A DNA stretch of 64,000 bases, taken from positions 186,001 to 250,000 of the forward strand of contig NZ_JRKM01000001.1 of assembly GCF_000768065.1 (NCBI RefSeq), in the 5' to 3' direction. The notes beneath the pieces were generated by a model, which did no database searches, was not told where the DNA came from, and saw only the letters and a list, made by a program, of their open reading frames with translations. The translations under genes and the position numbers were made by a program. This document shows, one piece after another, positions 28,784 through 37,188 of this stretch. Position 1 is the first letter of the stretch; every line of letters starts with the position of its first letter. This stretch comes from Aquabacterium sp. NJ1 (lineage in GTDB: Bacteria; Pseudomonadota; Gammaproteobacteria; Burkholderiales; Burkholderiaceae_C).

Positions 28784-30004
28784 ATGTCCCATATCCGTTA
28801 CGAGGTGACTTTCACCGGCGATGCCGAGACCTACCGGCCCATCTGGCGCAGGAACATGCTGCTGATGTTGCTGACGGCCGGGATCGCCTTGCCCTGGGCC
28901 CTGGTGGGCCGGCTGCGCTATTTCTACCAGCACACCTATGTGGCGGGCGCCAACCTCGACTACCACGTCAACCCCTGGAAGATGTTCGCCGGCAACATGG
29001 TGGCCACGGTGATCCTCAACGCAATCTATTACGGCATCTCCTTGACCGGGCCATATCGCCTGATGGGCGTGGCGGCCATGCAGTTGCTCACCGCCTCGAT
29101 GCTGCCCATTGGCCTGCACGGCTACCTGGAGTTCCAGCTTCAGCACACGAGCTGGCGCGGGCAGCGCCTGAGGCTGGCCGCCACGCCGGTGGACGCCATC
29201 AAGGCCATGGGCTTGCCCACGCTGCTGTACATCACAGGCGGCGTGACCGCCGTGTGGGCCGTGATCGCCGGCATGGATGGGCAGCGTAGCTTGTCTTATG
29301 GCCTGGGCGCCGTGGCTGCCGTGGCCCTGTGTATCGCCTTGCCTTGGGTGTATGTGCAATTCAAGCGCTACCAGCATCGCCATGCCGTGCTGGGCAACTG
29401 GGGCAATGAGCGAAGCTCGGGCATGCCCCGCGGGCAAGCCTGGGGGATCACACTGGTCACGGGCACGCTGGCGCTGCTGGCCCTGCTGGCGGTGGTGTTG
29501 CCTTTGACTTGGGGCTTGTCCGAACTGGTCGGGTTGGACTGGGCCACCGTGGCCCGCATGAAGCAGACCGAGCACACCGCCGAAAGCATCCGGCTGGCCC
29601 TGGTGTGGGTGCCTGGCGTGCTGCTGCTGATTGTGGCGATGATGGCCTTGCCTTATCCCTATCTCAGCGCGCAACTGCAAAACCGCCTGTGGTCTGACAC
29701 CGCGCACGAACTCATCCGGTTCGAGAGCGCGGTGCCCTTGGCGGAACTGCTCAAGCTGACCAGCCGCAACTGGGCCTTGATCGCCTGCACCCTGGGCTGG
29801 TACTACCCGAAGGCGGCCATCACCGAGGCCCGGCTGCGCATGCAGTCGGTCTCGGTGTGGATCAGGCCAGAAGCACTGGCCGAGCCTCCGCAAGAGCCGT
29901 TGCCCGTCACGACGACATCACCCGATCAGCAAGGCACCCAGCTGCAGGCGCGCCATGTGGGGCTGGTGATGTCAGGACCGACGGAGCCCACGCCCCAGAG
30001 GTGA
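28784..30004 (+). CDS. DUF898 (YjgN-family) inner-membrane protein
   Basis: About 406 aa from the ATG at 28784. The start fits the family: IRYEVTFTGDAETYRPIWRR, with the FxG motif seen at the beginning of YjgN proteins. It continues NMLLMLLTAGIALPWALVGRLRYFYQHT and has about eight hydrophobic segments. WGNERSSG and FKRYQHRH are loop motifs. Function in the family is unknown. The last 79 bp overlap the 3' end of the convergent DUF6345 gene, and the final 40 residues (Gln/Thr/Pro-rich) are probably a non-conserved tail. Confidence 0.85.
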   Translation: MSHIRYEVTFTGDAETYRPIWRRNMLLMLLTAGIALPWALVGRLRYFYQHTYVAGANLDYHVNPWKMFAGNMVATVILNAIYYGISLTGPYRLMGVAAMQLLTASMLPIGLHGYLEFQLQHTSWRGQRLRLAATPVDAIKAMGLPTLLYITGGVTAVWAVIAGMDGQRSLSYGLGAVAAVALCIALPWVYVQFKRYQHRHAVLGNWGNERSSGMPRGQAWGITLVTGTLALLALLAVVLPLTWGLSELVGLDWATVARMKQTEHTAESIRLALVWVPGVLLLIVAMMALPYPYLSAQLQNRLWSDTAHELIRFESAVPLAELLKLTSRNWALIACTLGWYYPKAAITEARLRMQSVSVWIRPEALAEPPQEPLPVTTTSPDQQGTQLQARHVGLVMSGPTEPTPQR

Positions 30005-31641
30005 TCGTTGCCGGTCGACCCACTGGCGTTGCCGATGTAGTAGGCCCCCACCCAGATGCCCGATCCCTGGATTTCCTGCCCCGTTCTGAACCAGGACTGG
30101 ATGATGCTGGAGCCGCTCTTGGCGTACTGCGCCAGGCGCTTGCCTTCTTCCTCGGTGTCGTAAGTGACCTGGGCGTAGCCCATCAGGATGTGCATGCCGT
30201 CGAAGGCATCGCGCCAGCGTTCCAGCACATCGCCACCGCTCTCCACCACCTCGTCCTGCAAGGGGCCGCAAGCGGCAATGACCGCCCATTCCAGGTTGTT
30301 GGCGCCCCAGAGATCGCGGGCACCAGCCGTTTCGGTGAAGTGCAGGAAGGTGTCGTCCGGCGTGGCCAGCACCCAACCATCGCTGTTGGCATGGCCCGTG
30401 TAGAACACGAAGTCCACGGCATCCACCCAGCTGTCGTCGTTCCTGCGCCAGTCGGATTCCCAGGCAGCGGCATCCCCCCAGTTGAAGCGGATGTTCCAGC
30501 CAATGGCAGATAACTCGTCCACAAAGCCCTTGGCGTTGTTCTGACTGCCGCTGAGCCCGCCTGACAAGCCGATCCACGAGGTACCGGCCGAGTAGTAGCC
30601 CAGCAGGTTGGCCAGCTCCTTGATCTGCACCTGCGTCAGGTTGGGGTTGACGATCAAGGGCGTGTTAGCAGGCCCCGGCACGAAGTAGTCCGTGAACTGG
30701 AGCTTGCGGCTGAGCATCGTCCGCTTGTTGAGCGCGATGCCGGGTGGCAGGGCCTTGCCCGGCACAGGCATGAAGTCGGCCGGCAAGGGGCGAACGTGAG
30801 GCTCACTCTTGCTGCTTCGCGGTGGGGCCATGGCGGCAGCTTGCGCGGCTGGCCCGACATCCGTGGCAGGGATCATGACCTTGCGCAGGGGTACCCGGTT
30901 GCCCTTGAAGTCGGCCACGGCGCTGTAGACATAGACGGGGTAGAGCATGTCCTGCTCTGCAAACGCCGGCGCGGCGTAATAGGCCAGCTCGGACGTGAAT
31001 TCGCTGACAGGGGTGTTGCCCATCCGCGCCTTGAATTGCTCGTCTGCCTTCTTCTGCGGGATCACGTCATGCAGGACGGGCTTGCCGATGCTGGGCCGCC
31101 AGACGCCACCCGCAGCAAGCAGGCTACCGCCATCGCCGTGCACCGTGGTGAAGCGGCCTCCACCACCAACCACGGACAGAGCCTTTTGCTTGAGGCCGTA
31201 ATCGCTGACATCCACCTCGACATCGGTGATCACGGTGTTGTCCTCGTGAATGACCTGGCGAGGCGCGCCCTTCTTGGCGGAGAAGGCCGTGACCGCACCA
31301 GTGGCCCGGGGCGTCTTGAGCCGAAACGGGCCAGACAGCTCAGGCGTGATGTGGTGGGTCTTGAGGATGTCGAGGCTGAGCTTTCTGGCCTCTGGCGTGC
31401 CCAGCAGGCGGGGCTTCTTGCCCGAAGCGGGATCGAATCGCCAAAGCCGAGTGGTGTCAGCGGCCCAGACCCCGCCCTTGCCGGTGTCCACTTCGATCTG
31501 CCCGAGCGGGCAGCGCAACTCCAGCTTGGTGCCACGCTCCACGATCTGGTGGTCCTGGCGAGGAAAGAGGCGTTGCCCAAGTTCTCTGATGTGATCGGCC
31601 GGCGCAATGGTGCTGGCGACCTTGTAGACAGGTAGTTTCAT
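29926..31641 (-). CDS. DUF6345 protein with caspase/gingipain-like His...Cys pattern
   Basis: 571 aa from the ATG at 31641, which has GGAG eight bases upstream. No signal peptide or membrane segment, so it is probably cytoplasmic. Residues about 1-210 are a beta-rich part with several short hydrophobic strands. Residues about 270-305 are a Pro/Ser-rich linker. The C-terminal 240 residues match DUF6345 in pattern: DFVFYTGHANSDGW (His417), then EWAVIAACGPL (Cys458) 41 residues later. A strand followed by H-x-N/G, and a strand followed by A-C-G, is the layout of the catalytic dyad in clan CD cysteine peptidases. That is my inference. The family has no established activity that I know of. A small unknown gene lies 56 bp upstream on the same strand. 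The family name is fairly sure, the peptidase role is not. Confidence 0.75.
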   Translation of the reverse strand: MKLPVYKVASTIAPADHIRELGQRLFPRQDHQIVERGTKLELRCPLGQIEVDTGKGGVWAADTTRLWRFDPASGKKPRLLGTPEARKLSLDILKTHHITPELSGPFRLKTPRATGAVTAFSAKKGAPRQVIHEDNTVITDVEVDVSDYGLKQKALSVVGGGGRFTTVHGDGGSLLAAGGVWRPSIGKPVLHDVIPQKKADEQFKARMGNTPVSEFTSELAYYAAPAFAEQDMLYPVYVYSAVADFKGNRVPLRKVMIPATDVGPAAQAAAMAPPRSSKSEPHVRPLPADFMPVPGKALPPGIALNKRTMLSRKLQFTDYFVPGPANTPLIVNPNLTQVQIKELANLLGYYSAGTSWIGLSGGLSGSQNNAKGFVDELSAIGWNIRFNWGDAAAWESDWRRNDDSWVDAVDFVFYTGHANSDGWVLATPDDTFLHFTETAGARDLWGANNLEWAVIAACGPLQDEVVESGGDVLERWRDAFDGMHILMGYAQVTYDTEEEGKRLAQYAKSGSSIIQSWFRTGQEIQGSGIWVGAYYIGNASGSTGNDHLWGVGSVGPDITSPTWRACSWVPC

Positions 31642-31697
31642 GATGGCGCTCCATGTTGGTGAATCACTGCCACTCAATCGAACTGCTTGCTGTCGGC

Positions 31698-32006
31698 TTA
31701 TTCGCCTTCGCCGACCGGCTCGGTGGTACCGGTGCCGAAGAAGCCCCGGCCTTGTGCGAAATAGATCTGGATCGGTTTCTCGTTGCGCAGGATGTCCAGC
31801 ACGCTCTGGAACATGGTGCTGGGCAGGTGCATGGTGATGACGCCGTTGTTGTAGGCATCGTTTTCAAACACCATGCCGGGGTCGTTGAAACGAACGTAGG
31901 CAATGGTGTTGCCCGCGCTGCCGTACAAGGCAATTTGCGAGCGGTTGGTCTGGTAGCCCTCCGGGCCGCCGTAGACGAGCACGTGGTATTTGGTGACTTC
32001 GGCCAT
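31698..32006 (-). CDS. small protein of unknown function, partner of the DUF6345 gene
   Basis: 102 aa from the ATG at 32006, with GGAG seven bases before it; an ATG one codon earlier is equally possible. Sequence features: an N-terminal strand KYHVLVYGGPEGYQTNRSQ, ALYGSAGNTIAYVRF, a MHLPSTMFQSVLDILRNEKP segment, and an acidic C-terminal tail (TTEPVGEGE). It looks like a small compact alpha/beta domain. No signal peptide or membrane segment. I do not recognise a named family. It is directly upstream of the DUF6345 gene, same strand, 56-bp gap, so the two are likely one transcript. It could be an activator, inhibitor or substrate. Confidence 0.75.
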   Translation of the reverse strand: MAEVTKYHVLVYGGPEGYQTNRSQIALYGSAGNTIAYVRFNDPGMVFENDAYNNGVITMHLPSTMFQSVLDILRNEKPIQIYFAQGRGFFGTGTTEPVGEGE

Positions 32007-32194
32007 CATCTTTCTCCGTATCTGGTTTGACGATGAAGGGCGGGGCGGGCTGCCACCTGCATCACGGAGCCTGTCGCCGCCGGAAATGCCTTGCGGCAAC
32101 GCTGTGCCGGCATGGGCAAGCGAAGGATACGCGCCGCACTTGCTGCGGCCATCCCTAGAAAATTTCACATGACGGAGATCAAGGCAGGCGCTTT

Positions 32195-32818
32195 TCAGCG
32201 CACCTCGGCGATGCCCCAGTAGTGGTACGACACGAACCTGGGCCCCGGCAGGTAGCTGGACTGCACGTCGGACTGGAAACCCGCGTCGCGCAGCAAGAAG
32301 GGCACATCGCGGTCGAGCATGCAACCGCCGGCCAGCTTGCTCCAGTAGGGTTGCAGGCGCGTCTGCCATTTGCTGACGTTCGCGTCCGGTGCGCGGCCGT
32401 GTTCGGAGAACAGCAGCTTGCCGCCAGGTTTGAGCACGCGGCGCATTTCAGCCAGGGCCGCCGCCGGGTCCGGAATGGTGCACAAGGTGTAGGTGCAGAC
32501 CACGGTGTCGAAACTGGCATCCTCAACGGGCAGGCGCTCGGCCGACAGCCCGATGAGGTCGACGTCCAGGCCTGCCTGTGCGATGCGCTTTTGCGCCAGC
32601 CCATGCATGCGCAGTGCAGGGTCCACGCCGGTGATGCGGGCGACGCGGGCCTTGTCGTAGAAGGGGATGTTCAGGCCCGTGCCGATACCGATCTCCAGCA
32701 CCCGGCCTTGCGCCAGCGGGACGACCTTTTCACGTTGACGCGCCACGGGGCGAATGCCGCACGCCATGTCGATGAGATAGGGCAGCACATGCCGGTCGTA
32801 CCAGCTTTCATCGCTCAT
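32195..32818 (-). CDS. class I SAM-dependent methyltransferase
   Basis: 207 aa. SAM-binding motif I is GRVLEIGIGTGLNIPFYDK, motif II region TGVDPALRMHGLAQKR, then FDTVVCTYTLCTIPDPAAAL and VLKPGGKLLFSEHGRAPD. This is the UbiE/METTL7-like pattern (short form, Methyltransf_11). The substrate is unknown. It lies 6 bp after the PRPP-synthetase-like gene on the same strand, so it probably belongs to the same transcript as the two phosphoribosyl genes upstream. The 188-bp gap to the small gene at 32006 shows nothing clear. Confidence 0.88.
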   Translation of the reverse strand: MSDESWYDRHVLPYLIDMACGIRPVARQREKVVPLAQGRVLEIGIGTGLNIPFYDKARVARITGVDPALRMHGLAQKRIAQAGLDVDLIGLSAERLPVEDASFDTVVCTYTLCTIPDPAAALAEMRRVLKPGGKLLFSEHGRAPDANVSKWQTRLQPYWSKLAGGCMLDRDVPFLLRDAGFQSDVQSSYLPGPRFVSYHYWGIAEVR

Positions 32819-32824
32819 GGGGGC

Positions 32825-33721
32825 TCACTTCAAAAGAGGCGTCAAGGCTTGCGCAAGCGCGGGCGCCATCTCGATGGCATTGCTGGGGTGGGCGATGCAG
32901 TCCGTGCTCCAGACATGCGCCACGCCGGCGGACTGGATCACGTCCAAGGCATCACCGGCAAACAAGGCATGCGTCACGGCCACATCGACCGACGCGGCGC
33001 CCGCATCGCGAAGCAGTCGCGCGGCCACAGCCAGGGTGCGGCCCGAGCTGGCGACATCGTCCAGCAGCACCACGGCTCGCCCATGCACAGGCACGGCGGG
33101 CAAGGTGATCTCGACCTGCTTGTCGCCATGGCGCTGCTTGGTGCAGACGCCGTAGTCAAAACCATGCACGCGCGCAGCGGCCTCGATCCATTGCGCTGAC
33201 TCGGCATCCGGGCCGATCAGCAAAGGCTTGTCATGGTGCCGGGCGATCAATTGCGCCAACATCGGCGCGCCGGACAGGCTGATGGCATGGGGCAGGGCAA
33301 TGGCTTCGTCGAGCGTGCGGATGCGGTGCAGATGTGGGTCCACCGTTATCACGGCATCAAACAGGTCGGCCAGGAAACGGCCCACCACCTTCTGGCTGAC
33401 GATCTCGCCCGGGTGAAAGGCCATGTCCTGCCGCATGTAGGCCAGATACGGTGCGACCAGGGTGAGGCTGCGCGCGCCCAGTTCACGGGCCTGGCGCGCC
33501 ACCAGCATCAGCTCGATCAGCTTGTCATTGGGTCGATCCAGGCTGCGGTAGATCACCAGTTGCCCGGGCAGCTTGCCTTGCGCATTCACAGGCAGGCGCA
33601 GGCGCAACTCCTCGTCGGGGAAGCGGTGCGACTCGATGCTGGCAGCCGGGATACCGCAAGCCTGAGCCAGCCGCTGCGCTGCGGCGCGCTCGTCTTCAAA
33701 ATGGAGCAACAAGGCGGCCAT
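32825..33721 (-). CDS. divergent ribose-phosphate pyrophosphokinase (PRPP synthetase-like)
   Basis: 298 aa. Predicted to make PRPP from ribose 5-phosphate and ATP, or to act on a related sugar phosphate. Motifs: SHRFPDEELRLRLP near residue 32, YLAYMRQDMAFHPGE, the DPHLHRIRTL segment replacing the usual bacterial DLHA-type motif, and the PRPP loop VVLLDDVASSGRTL. It is shorter and clearly different from housekeeping Prs, which would be expected elsewhere in the genome. It starts 3 bp after the stop of the AMP-phosphorylase-type gene, so the two are coupled. The pairing suggests nucleotide-sugar salvage. Confidence 0.88.
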   Translation of the reverse strand: MAALLLHFEDERAAAQRLAQACGIPAASIESHRFPDEELRLRLPVNAQGKLPGQLVIYRSLDRPNDKLIELMLVARQARELGARSLTLVAPYLAYMRQDMAFHPGEIVSQKVVGRFLADLFDAVITVDPHLHRIRTLDEAIALPHAISLSGAPMLAQLIARHHDKPLLIGPDAESAQWIEAAARVHGFDYGVCTKQRHGDKQVEITLPAVPVHGRAVVLLDDVASSGRTLAVAARLLRDAGAASVDVAVTHALFAGDALDVIQSAGVAHVWSTDCIAHPSNAIEMAPALAQALTPLLK

Positions 33722-33724
33722 CGG

Positions 33725-35299
33725 TCAGAACTCCACGTACAGAGGGGGGATGTCTTGTGCGTGCCCGAGGGTGAAGCCGGTGCTACGCTCGCTGGCCTGG
33801 CGCGCGAACGCCAGATCGGCCGGAAAGGCCGCGTAGACGCGGTAAAGCGGCTCACCGGCCTTGACCGGCTCGCCCATCTTGCGCAGCAGGTCCACGCCGG
33901 AGCCTTGCACTTTCGGTGCGCCTGCCAGGCGCGCGATGCGAGCCAGTTGCAGGTTGTCGATGCTGGTGACCACGGCATCCTGATCGGCCAGCACATCGAA
34001 GCTCAAGGGCGCCAGCTCGGGGTGATCGGGGTCGAAGGGCTTGGCACCTTGTGCCTCGATGATGGCCATCATCTTCTTGAACGCCCGGCCGGAGTCCAGA
34101 ATGTCACGGGCAATGGCAAAGCCATCACCGCCACGCACGTCGGGGTCGAACTCCAGCATGCGGCCGGCCAGCCGCAAGGACTTCTGACGCAGATCCTGCG
34201 GCGCGTCCGGGTCATTGCGCAGCACGCGCATCACGTCACGGGCCTCCAGCACGGGGCCAATGCCCCTGCCCACGGGTTGCCGCCCATCGGTGATGACCAC
34301 GTCCAGCGTCAGGCCCAGGCGGTTGGCCACGAACTCGAACAGCTTGCGCAGGCGTTGGGCCTCGGGCATGGCGCGCACCTTGGCGGTCGGGCCCACGGGG
34401 ATGTCCAGCAGCAGGTGGGTGGAGCCGGCAGCGACCTTCTTGGACAGGATGGAGGCGACCATCTGCCCAGGCGAGTCGATCGACAAAGGCCGCTCCACGG
34501 CGATCAGCACGTCATCGGCGGGAGACAGATCGCTGGTGCCGCCCCAGGCCAGGCAGGCGTGGTGCTCGCGCACGATGTCCCACAGCTTGTTGAATGGCGG
34601 CTCGACATTGGCCAGCACCTCCATGGTGTCGGCCGTGCCGGCCGGCGAGGTGATGGCGCGCGAGGAGGTCTTGGGGCAGACCATGCCGTGTGCGGCCACG
34701 ATGGGCACCACCAGCATGGATGTGCGGTTGCCGGGGATGCCTCCGATGCAGTGCTTGTCCACCACCGGGTGCTCGCGCCAGTCCAGCTTGCGGCCGACCG
34801 AGGCCATGGCGTCCGTCAGGTAGTAAACCTCTTCACGGTCCAGCTCGCCCTGATTGGAGGCGACCACAAAGGCCGTCAGCTCGATCTTGGAATAGCGGTG
34901 CTCGGCGATGTCCCGCACGATGGCGCGGAAGTCATCCCCATTGAGGCGCTCACCGGCGATCTTGCGGTGCAGGGCGGGAATAGAAGAGGGTGGCTCGGCC
35001 TGATTGATGAAGGCGGGGTGGCCGTTTTCAACGCCGAGCTGCGTGAACGCATCCTCGGACACCCCCAGCTCGTCCACGCCCACGATGCAGGTGTCGTCCA
35101 CCACATTGAGGCTGGCCAGGATGCGCCGGCCATTGGCGCGGATCTCGACTTTGGAGAGCGCCTGGAAGCCTTCGGCCCGGTAGATGGCGCAGTCGCGGTG
35201 CAGATAGGCGACGTTTTCCCGGTATGTGTCAATGGCAACGCGCTTGAGCTTGAGTTGCGGTGCGACCGCGTCCGAGGGTGATGCGTGTTCAGTGGCCAT
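33725..35299 (-). CDS. thymidine phosphorylase family protein, AMP phosphorylase type
   Basis: About 524 aa from the ATG at 35299. The sequence follows the long archaeal DeoA/AMP phosphorylase form rather than the 440-aa bacterial thymidine phosphorylase. The extra N-terminal domain spans about 1-90. The signature reads [20 protein letters not shown] followed by [41 protein letters not shown] appears later. AMP phosphorylases split nucleoside monophosphates with phosphate to give ribose 1,5-bisphosphate and base. No RuBisCO or ribose 1,5-bisphosphate isomerase gene is in the window. The immediate downstream gene is the PRPP-synthetase-like protein. No SD is visible at 35299. Specificity is inferred. 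Confidence 0.88.
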   Translation of the reverse strand: MATEHASPSDAVAPQLKLKRVAIDTYRENVAYLHRDCAIYRAEGFQALSKVEIRANGRRILASLNVVDDTCIVGVDELGVSEDAFTQLGVENGHPAFINQAEPPSSIPALHRKIAGERLNGDDFRAIVRDIAEHRYSKIELTAFVVASNQGELDREEVYYLTDAMASVGRKLDWREHPVVDKHCIGGIPGNRTSMLVVPIVAAHGMVCPKTSSRAITSPAGTADTMEVLANVEPPFNKLWDIVREHHACLAWGGTSDLSPADDVLIAVERPLSIDSPGQMVASILSKKVAAGSTHLLLDIPVGPTAKVRAMPEAQRLRKLFEFVANRLGLTLDVVITDGRQPVGRGIGPVLEARDVMRVLRNDPDAPQDLRQKSLRLAGRMLEFDPDVRGGDGFAIARDILDSGRAFKKMMAIIEAQGAKPFDPDHPELAPLSFDVLADQDAVVTSIDNLQLARIARLAGAPKVQGSGVDLLRKMGEPVKAGEPLYRVYAAFPADLAFARQASERSTGFTLGHAQDIPPLYVEF

Positions 35300-35348
35300 G
35301 GAGAGTACGGTTGTTTGTTTCAATCGTACTCCCGCCACGGGGGAACAA

Positions 35349-35663
35349 TCAGGCCGGGATCAGCTTGGCCGTGAAACCCTCACCAGTCTCGACGACCTTG
35401 AGCAGGCGATCGATATTGGGGTGCTTGCCGGGGTTGGCGCGCGAATCGACGGTGTGCTCGGCGTAAATCTCCAGGCCTTCCTGGGCGGCAGCGGCGTTGA
35501 TGCCACCGTGCTTGGCGGCCAGTGCGGCATACACGGCCAGAGAGCCAGCCTGACCGGGCTTGTTCTCGATGGTGGCGGCCACCTGACCTGCGGCGTCGAT
35601 CAGTTGCAGGGCAGCCAGATGGGCCACGGGCGGGAGTTGTTTGAGGTTGTCGGCGAAGGCCAT
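35349..35663 (-). CDS. DUF2322 family protein
   Basis: 104 aa. The ATG at 35663 has AAGGAG six bases upstream. The sequence [20 protein letters not shown], then [20 protein letters not shown] and [19 protein letters not shown], matches DUF2322, a small conserved proteobacterial family of unknown function. Soluble, no signal peptide. It lies 49 bp upstream of the AMP phosphorylase start on the same strand and 61 bp after the LpxH-like gene, so it may be cotranscribed with either. Confidence 0.85.
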   Translation of the reverse strand: MAFADNLKQLPPVAHLAALQLIDAAGQVAATIENKPGQAGSLAVYAALAAKHGGINAAAAQEGLEIYAEHTVDSRANPGKHPNIDRLLKVVETGEGFTAKLIPA

Positions 35664-35724
35664 GAAAGCTCCTTGGGGCAAGGGGCGCTATTTTGCCGCA
35701 GGCCAGGGCCGGCTACGTGCCAGC

Positions 35725-36612
35725 TCAGGCGGTCTGCATCTGGGTAAGGGGTCGGCTTCGCTGGGCCATGACCTCAGCCCAATCCAGGATCTCCAGTTGC
35801 CCATCCGGGTGCTCGACCAGCGCGGTGAGGCTCTCCACCCAGTCGCCGTCGTTGCAATACAGGATGCCGTCGATGTCGCGCATCTCGGCGTGGTGGATGT
35901 GGCCGCACACCAGCCCTTCGACACCGCGTTTGCGTGCTTCGCGGGCCAGTGCCTGCTCGAAGTCACCCACATAACTCACGGCCCGCTTGACCTTGAGCTT
36001 GAGGTATTTGGATAGCGACCAGTAGGGCAGCCCAACGCGTGCGCGCCAGGAATTGAGGTGGCGATTGAGCTTGAGCGTGAACTCGTACAACGAGTCGCCC
36101 AGCAAGGCCAGCCAGCGCGCGCACTGGATCACGCCATCGTACAGATCACCGTGTGTGACCCACAGCTTGCGGCCATCGGCCGTGGTGTGGATCCACTCTT
36201 CGGCCACCTCGACACCGCCAAAAGAATGCTCCAGGAACTTGCGCGCAAACTCGTCGTGGTTGCCAGGAATGAAGATCACGCGCGTGCCTTTGCGCGCCTT
36301 GCGCAGGAGCTTTTGCACCACGTCGTTGTGCGCTTGCGGCCAGTACCAGTTGCGGCGCAACTGCCAGCCGTCGATGATGTCGCCCACGAGGTAGAGCGTG
36401 TCGCACTCGACATGCTTGAGGAAATCCAGCAGGGCGTGGGCCTGGCAGCCTGGCGTGCCCAGGTGCACATCCGAGATCCACACGGCTCGGACTTGATGGC
36501 TGGGCGCCTTGTCGTCATCCTGAGGGGAAGTGGTGCCCCGTCCCAGGCCGGCCAGATGGCCAGCGGGCGATGTCAAGGCTCTCAGCAAAGGGGCATTGAT
36601 CCAGGGCCGCAT
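35725..36612 (-). CDS. UDP-2,3-diacylglucosamine diphosphatase-like metallophosphoesterase (LpxH-like)
   Basis: 295 aa calcineurin-like phosphoesterase. Metal-binding motifs are in order: ISDVHLG (D48, H50), GDIIDGW, GNHDEF, THGDLYDG and GHIHHAEM. The YWPQAHNDVV, LYLVGDIIDGW and CGHIHHAEMRDIDG segments place it in the COG2908 group with LpxH. It has a longer C-terminal half and an N-terminal extension of about 40 residues compared with LpxH, so it may be an LpxH2-type enzyme or act on another pyrophosphate lipid. It contains no transmembrane helix. Role in lipid A synthesis is likely but not shown. Confidence 0.8.
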   Translation of the reverse strand: MRPWINAPLLRALTSPAGHLAGLGRGTTSPQDDDKAPSHQVRAVWISDVHLGTPGCQAHALLDFLKHVECDTLYLVGDIIDGWQLRRNWYWPQAHNDVVQKLLRKARKGTRVIFIPGNHDEFARKFLEHSFGGVEVAEEWIHTTADGRKLWVTHGDLYDGVIQCARWLALLGDSLYEFTLKLNRHLNSWRARVGLPYWSLSKYLKLKVKRAVSYVGDFEQALAREARKRGVEGLVCGHIHHAEMRDIDGILYCNDGDWVESLTALVEHPDGQLEILDWAEVMAQRSRPLTQMQTA

Positions 36613-36696
36613 GTCGCCATGGTGATCAGCCCGTGTGACAGCCTCGCGACGGCCCGGTGACGGTTTGATTCACCACAAGCCTGCGCCCGTGCCGTC

Positions 36697-36725
36697 TTGG
36701 ATTCCAGATGCAATCGGAGTACGCT
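36697..36725 (+). promoter_or_regulatory. putative promoter of the release-factor-like small gene
   Basis: TTGGAT (36697-36702), 17 bases, TACGCT (36720-36725), about 30 bases upstream of the ATG at 36757. Moderate match to sigma-70; spacing is ideal. Confidence 0.35.
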
Positions 36726-36756
36726 GGCAGCCTCAATTGACCATGGAGGATGCGAC

Positions 36757-37155
36757 ATGTCCCACTATCACGCTGTTGTCTGGGTAGACCACGCCCAAGC
36801 CCGCGTCATGCACGTCAGCCCGGACGATGTCGAGAAGGCGGTCGTCAAGCCAGAGCACCCGCACAAGCACCTGCACCACAAGCGGGGCACGATCGAAAAC
36901 GGCGATGTGGGTACCGGGCGCTCGCCGGAAGACCAGCACTACTACCACGCCATCATCGAGGCGCTGGCCGGTGCGCAGGAGATCCTGATCGTGGGTCCCG
37001 GGCAGGCCAAGCTGGCCTTGCTCAAGCATGCCCACGCGCATGACCCCAAGGTGGCCGAGAAAATCGTGGGCATCGAAACCGTTGATCACCCGACCGATGG
37101 GCAACTGGTGGCCTACACCCGCAAGTACTTTGTGGCCAAGGACAGGATGCTTTGA
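36757..37155 (+). CDS. bacterial eRF1-like (translational machinery) small protein
   Basis: 132 aa. ATG at 36757 behind GGAGG. The beginning HAVVWVDHAQARVMHVSPDD, then HHKRGTIENGD and ALAGAQEILIVGPGQAKLAL, and the ending RKYFVAKDRML resemble the single-domain bacterial proteins related to archaeal/eukaryotic release factor domain 2/3, often annotated translational machinery protein. It is His-rich near residues 33-43 (HPHKHLHHK). The GGQ domain of true release factors is absent. It probably acts on ribosomes or stress response, but the role is unproven. Stands alone between two oppositely oriented genes. Confidence 0.7.
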   Translation: MSHYHAVVWVDHAQARVMHVSPDDVEKAVVKPEHPHKHLHHKRGTIENGDVGTGRSPEDQHYYHAIIEALAGAQEILIVGPGQAKLALLKHAHAHDPKVAEKIVGIETVDHPTDGQLVAYTRKYFVAKDRML

Positions 37156-37188
37156 GCGCCCAGCCAGCCGCTTGAAGGCCAGCGCCTA

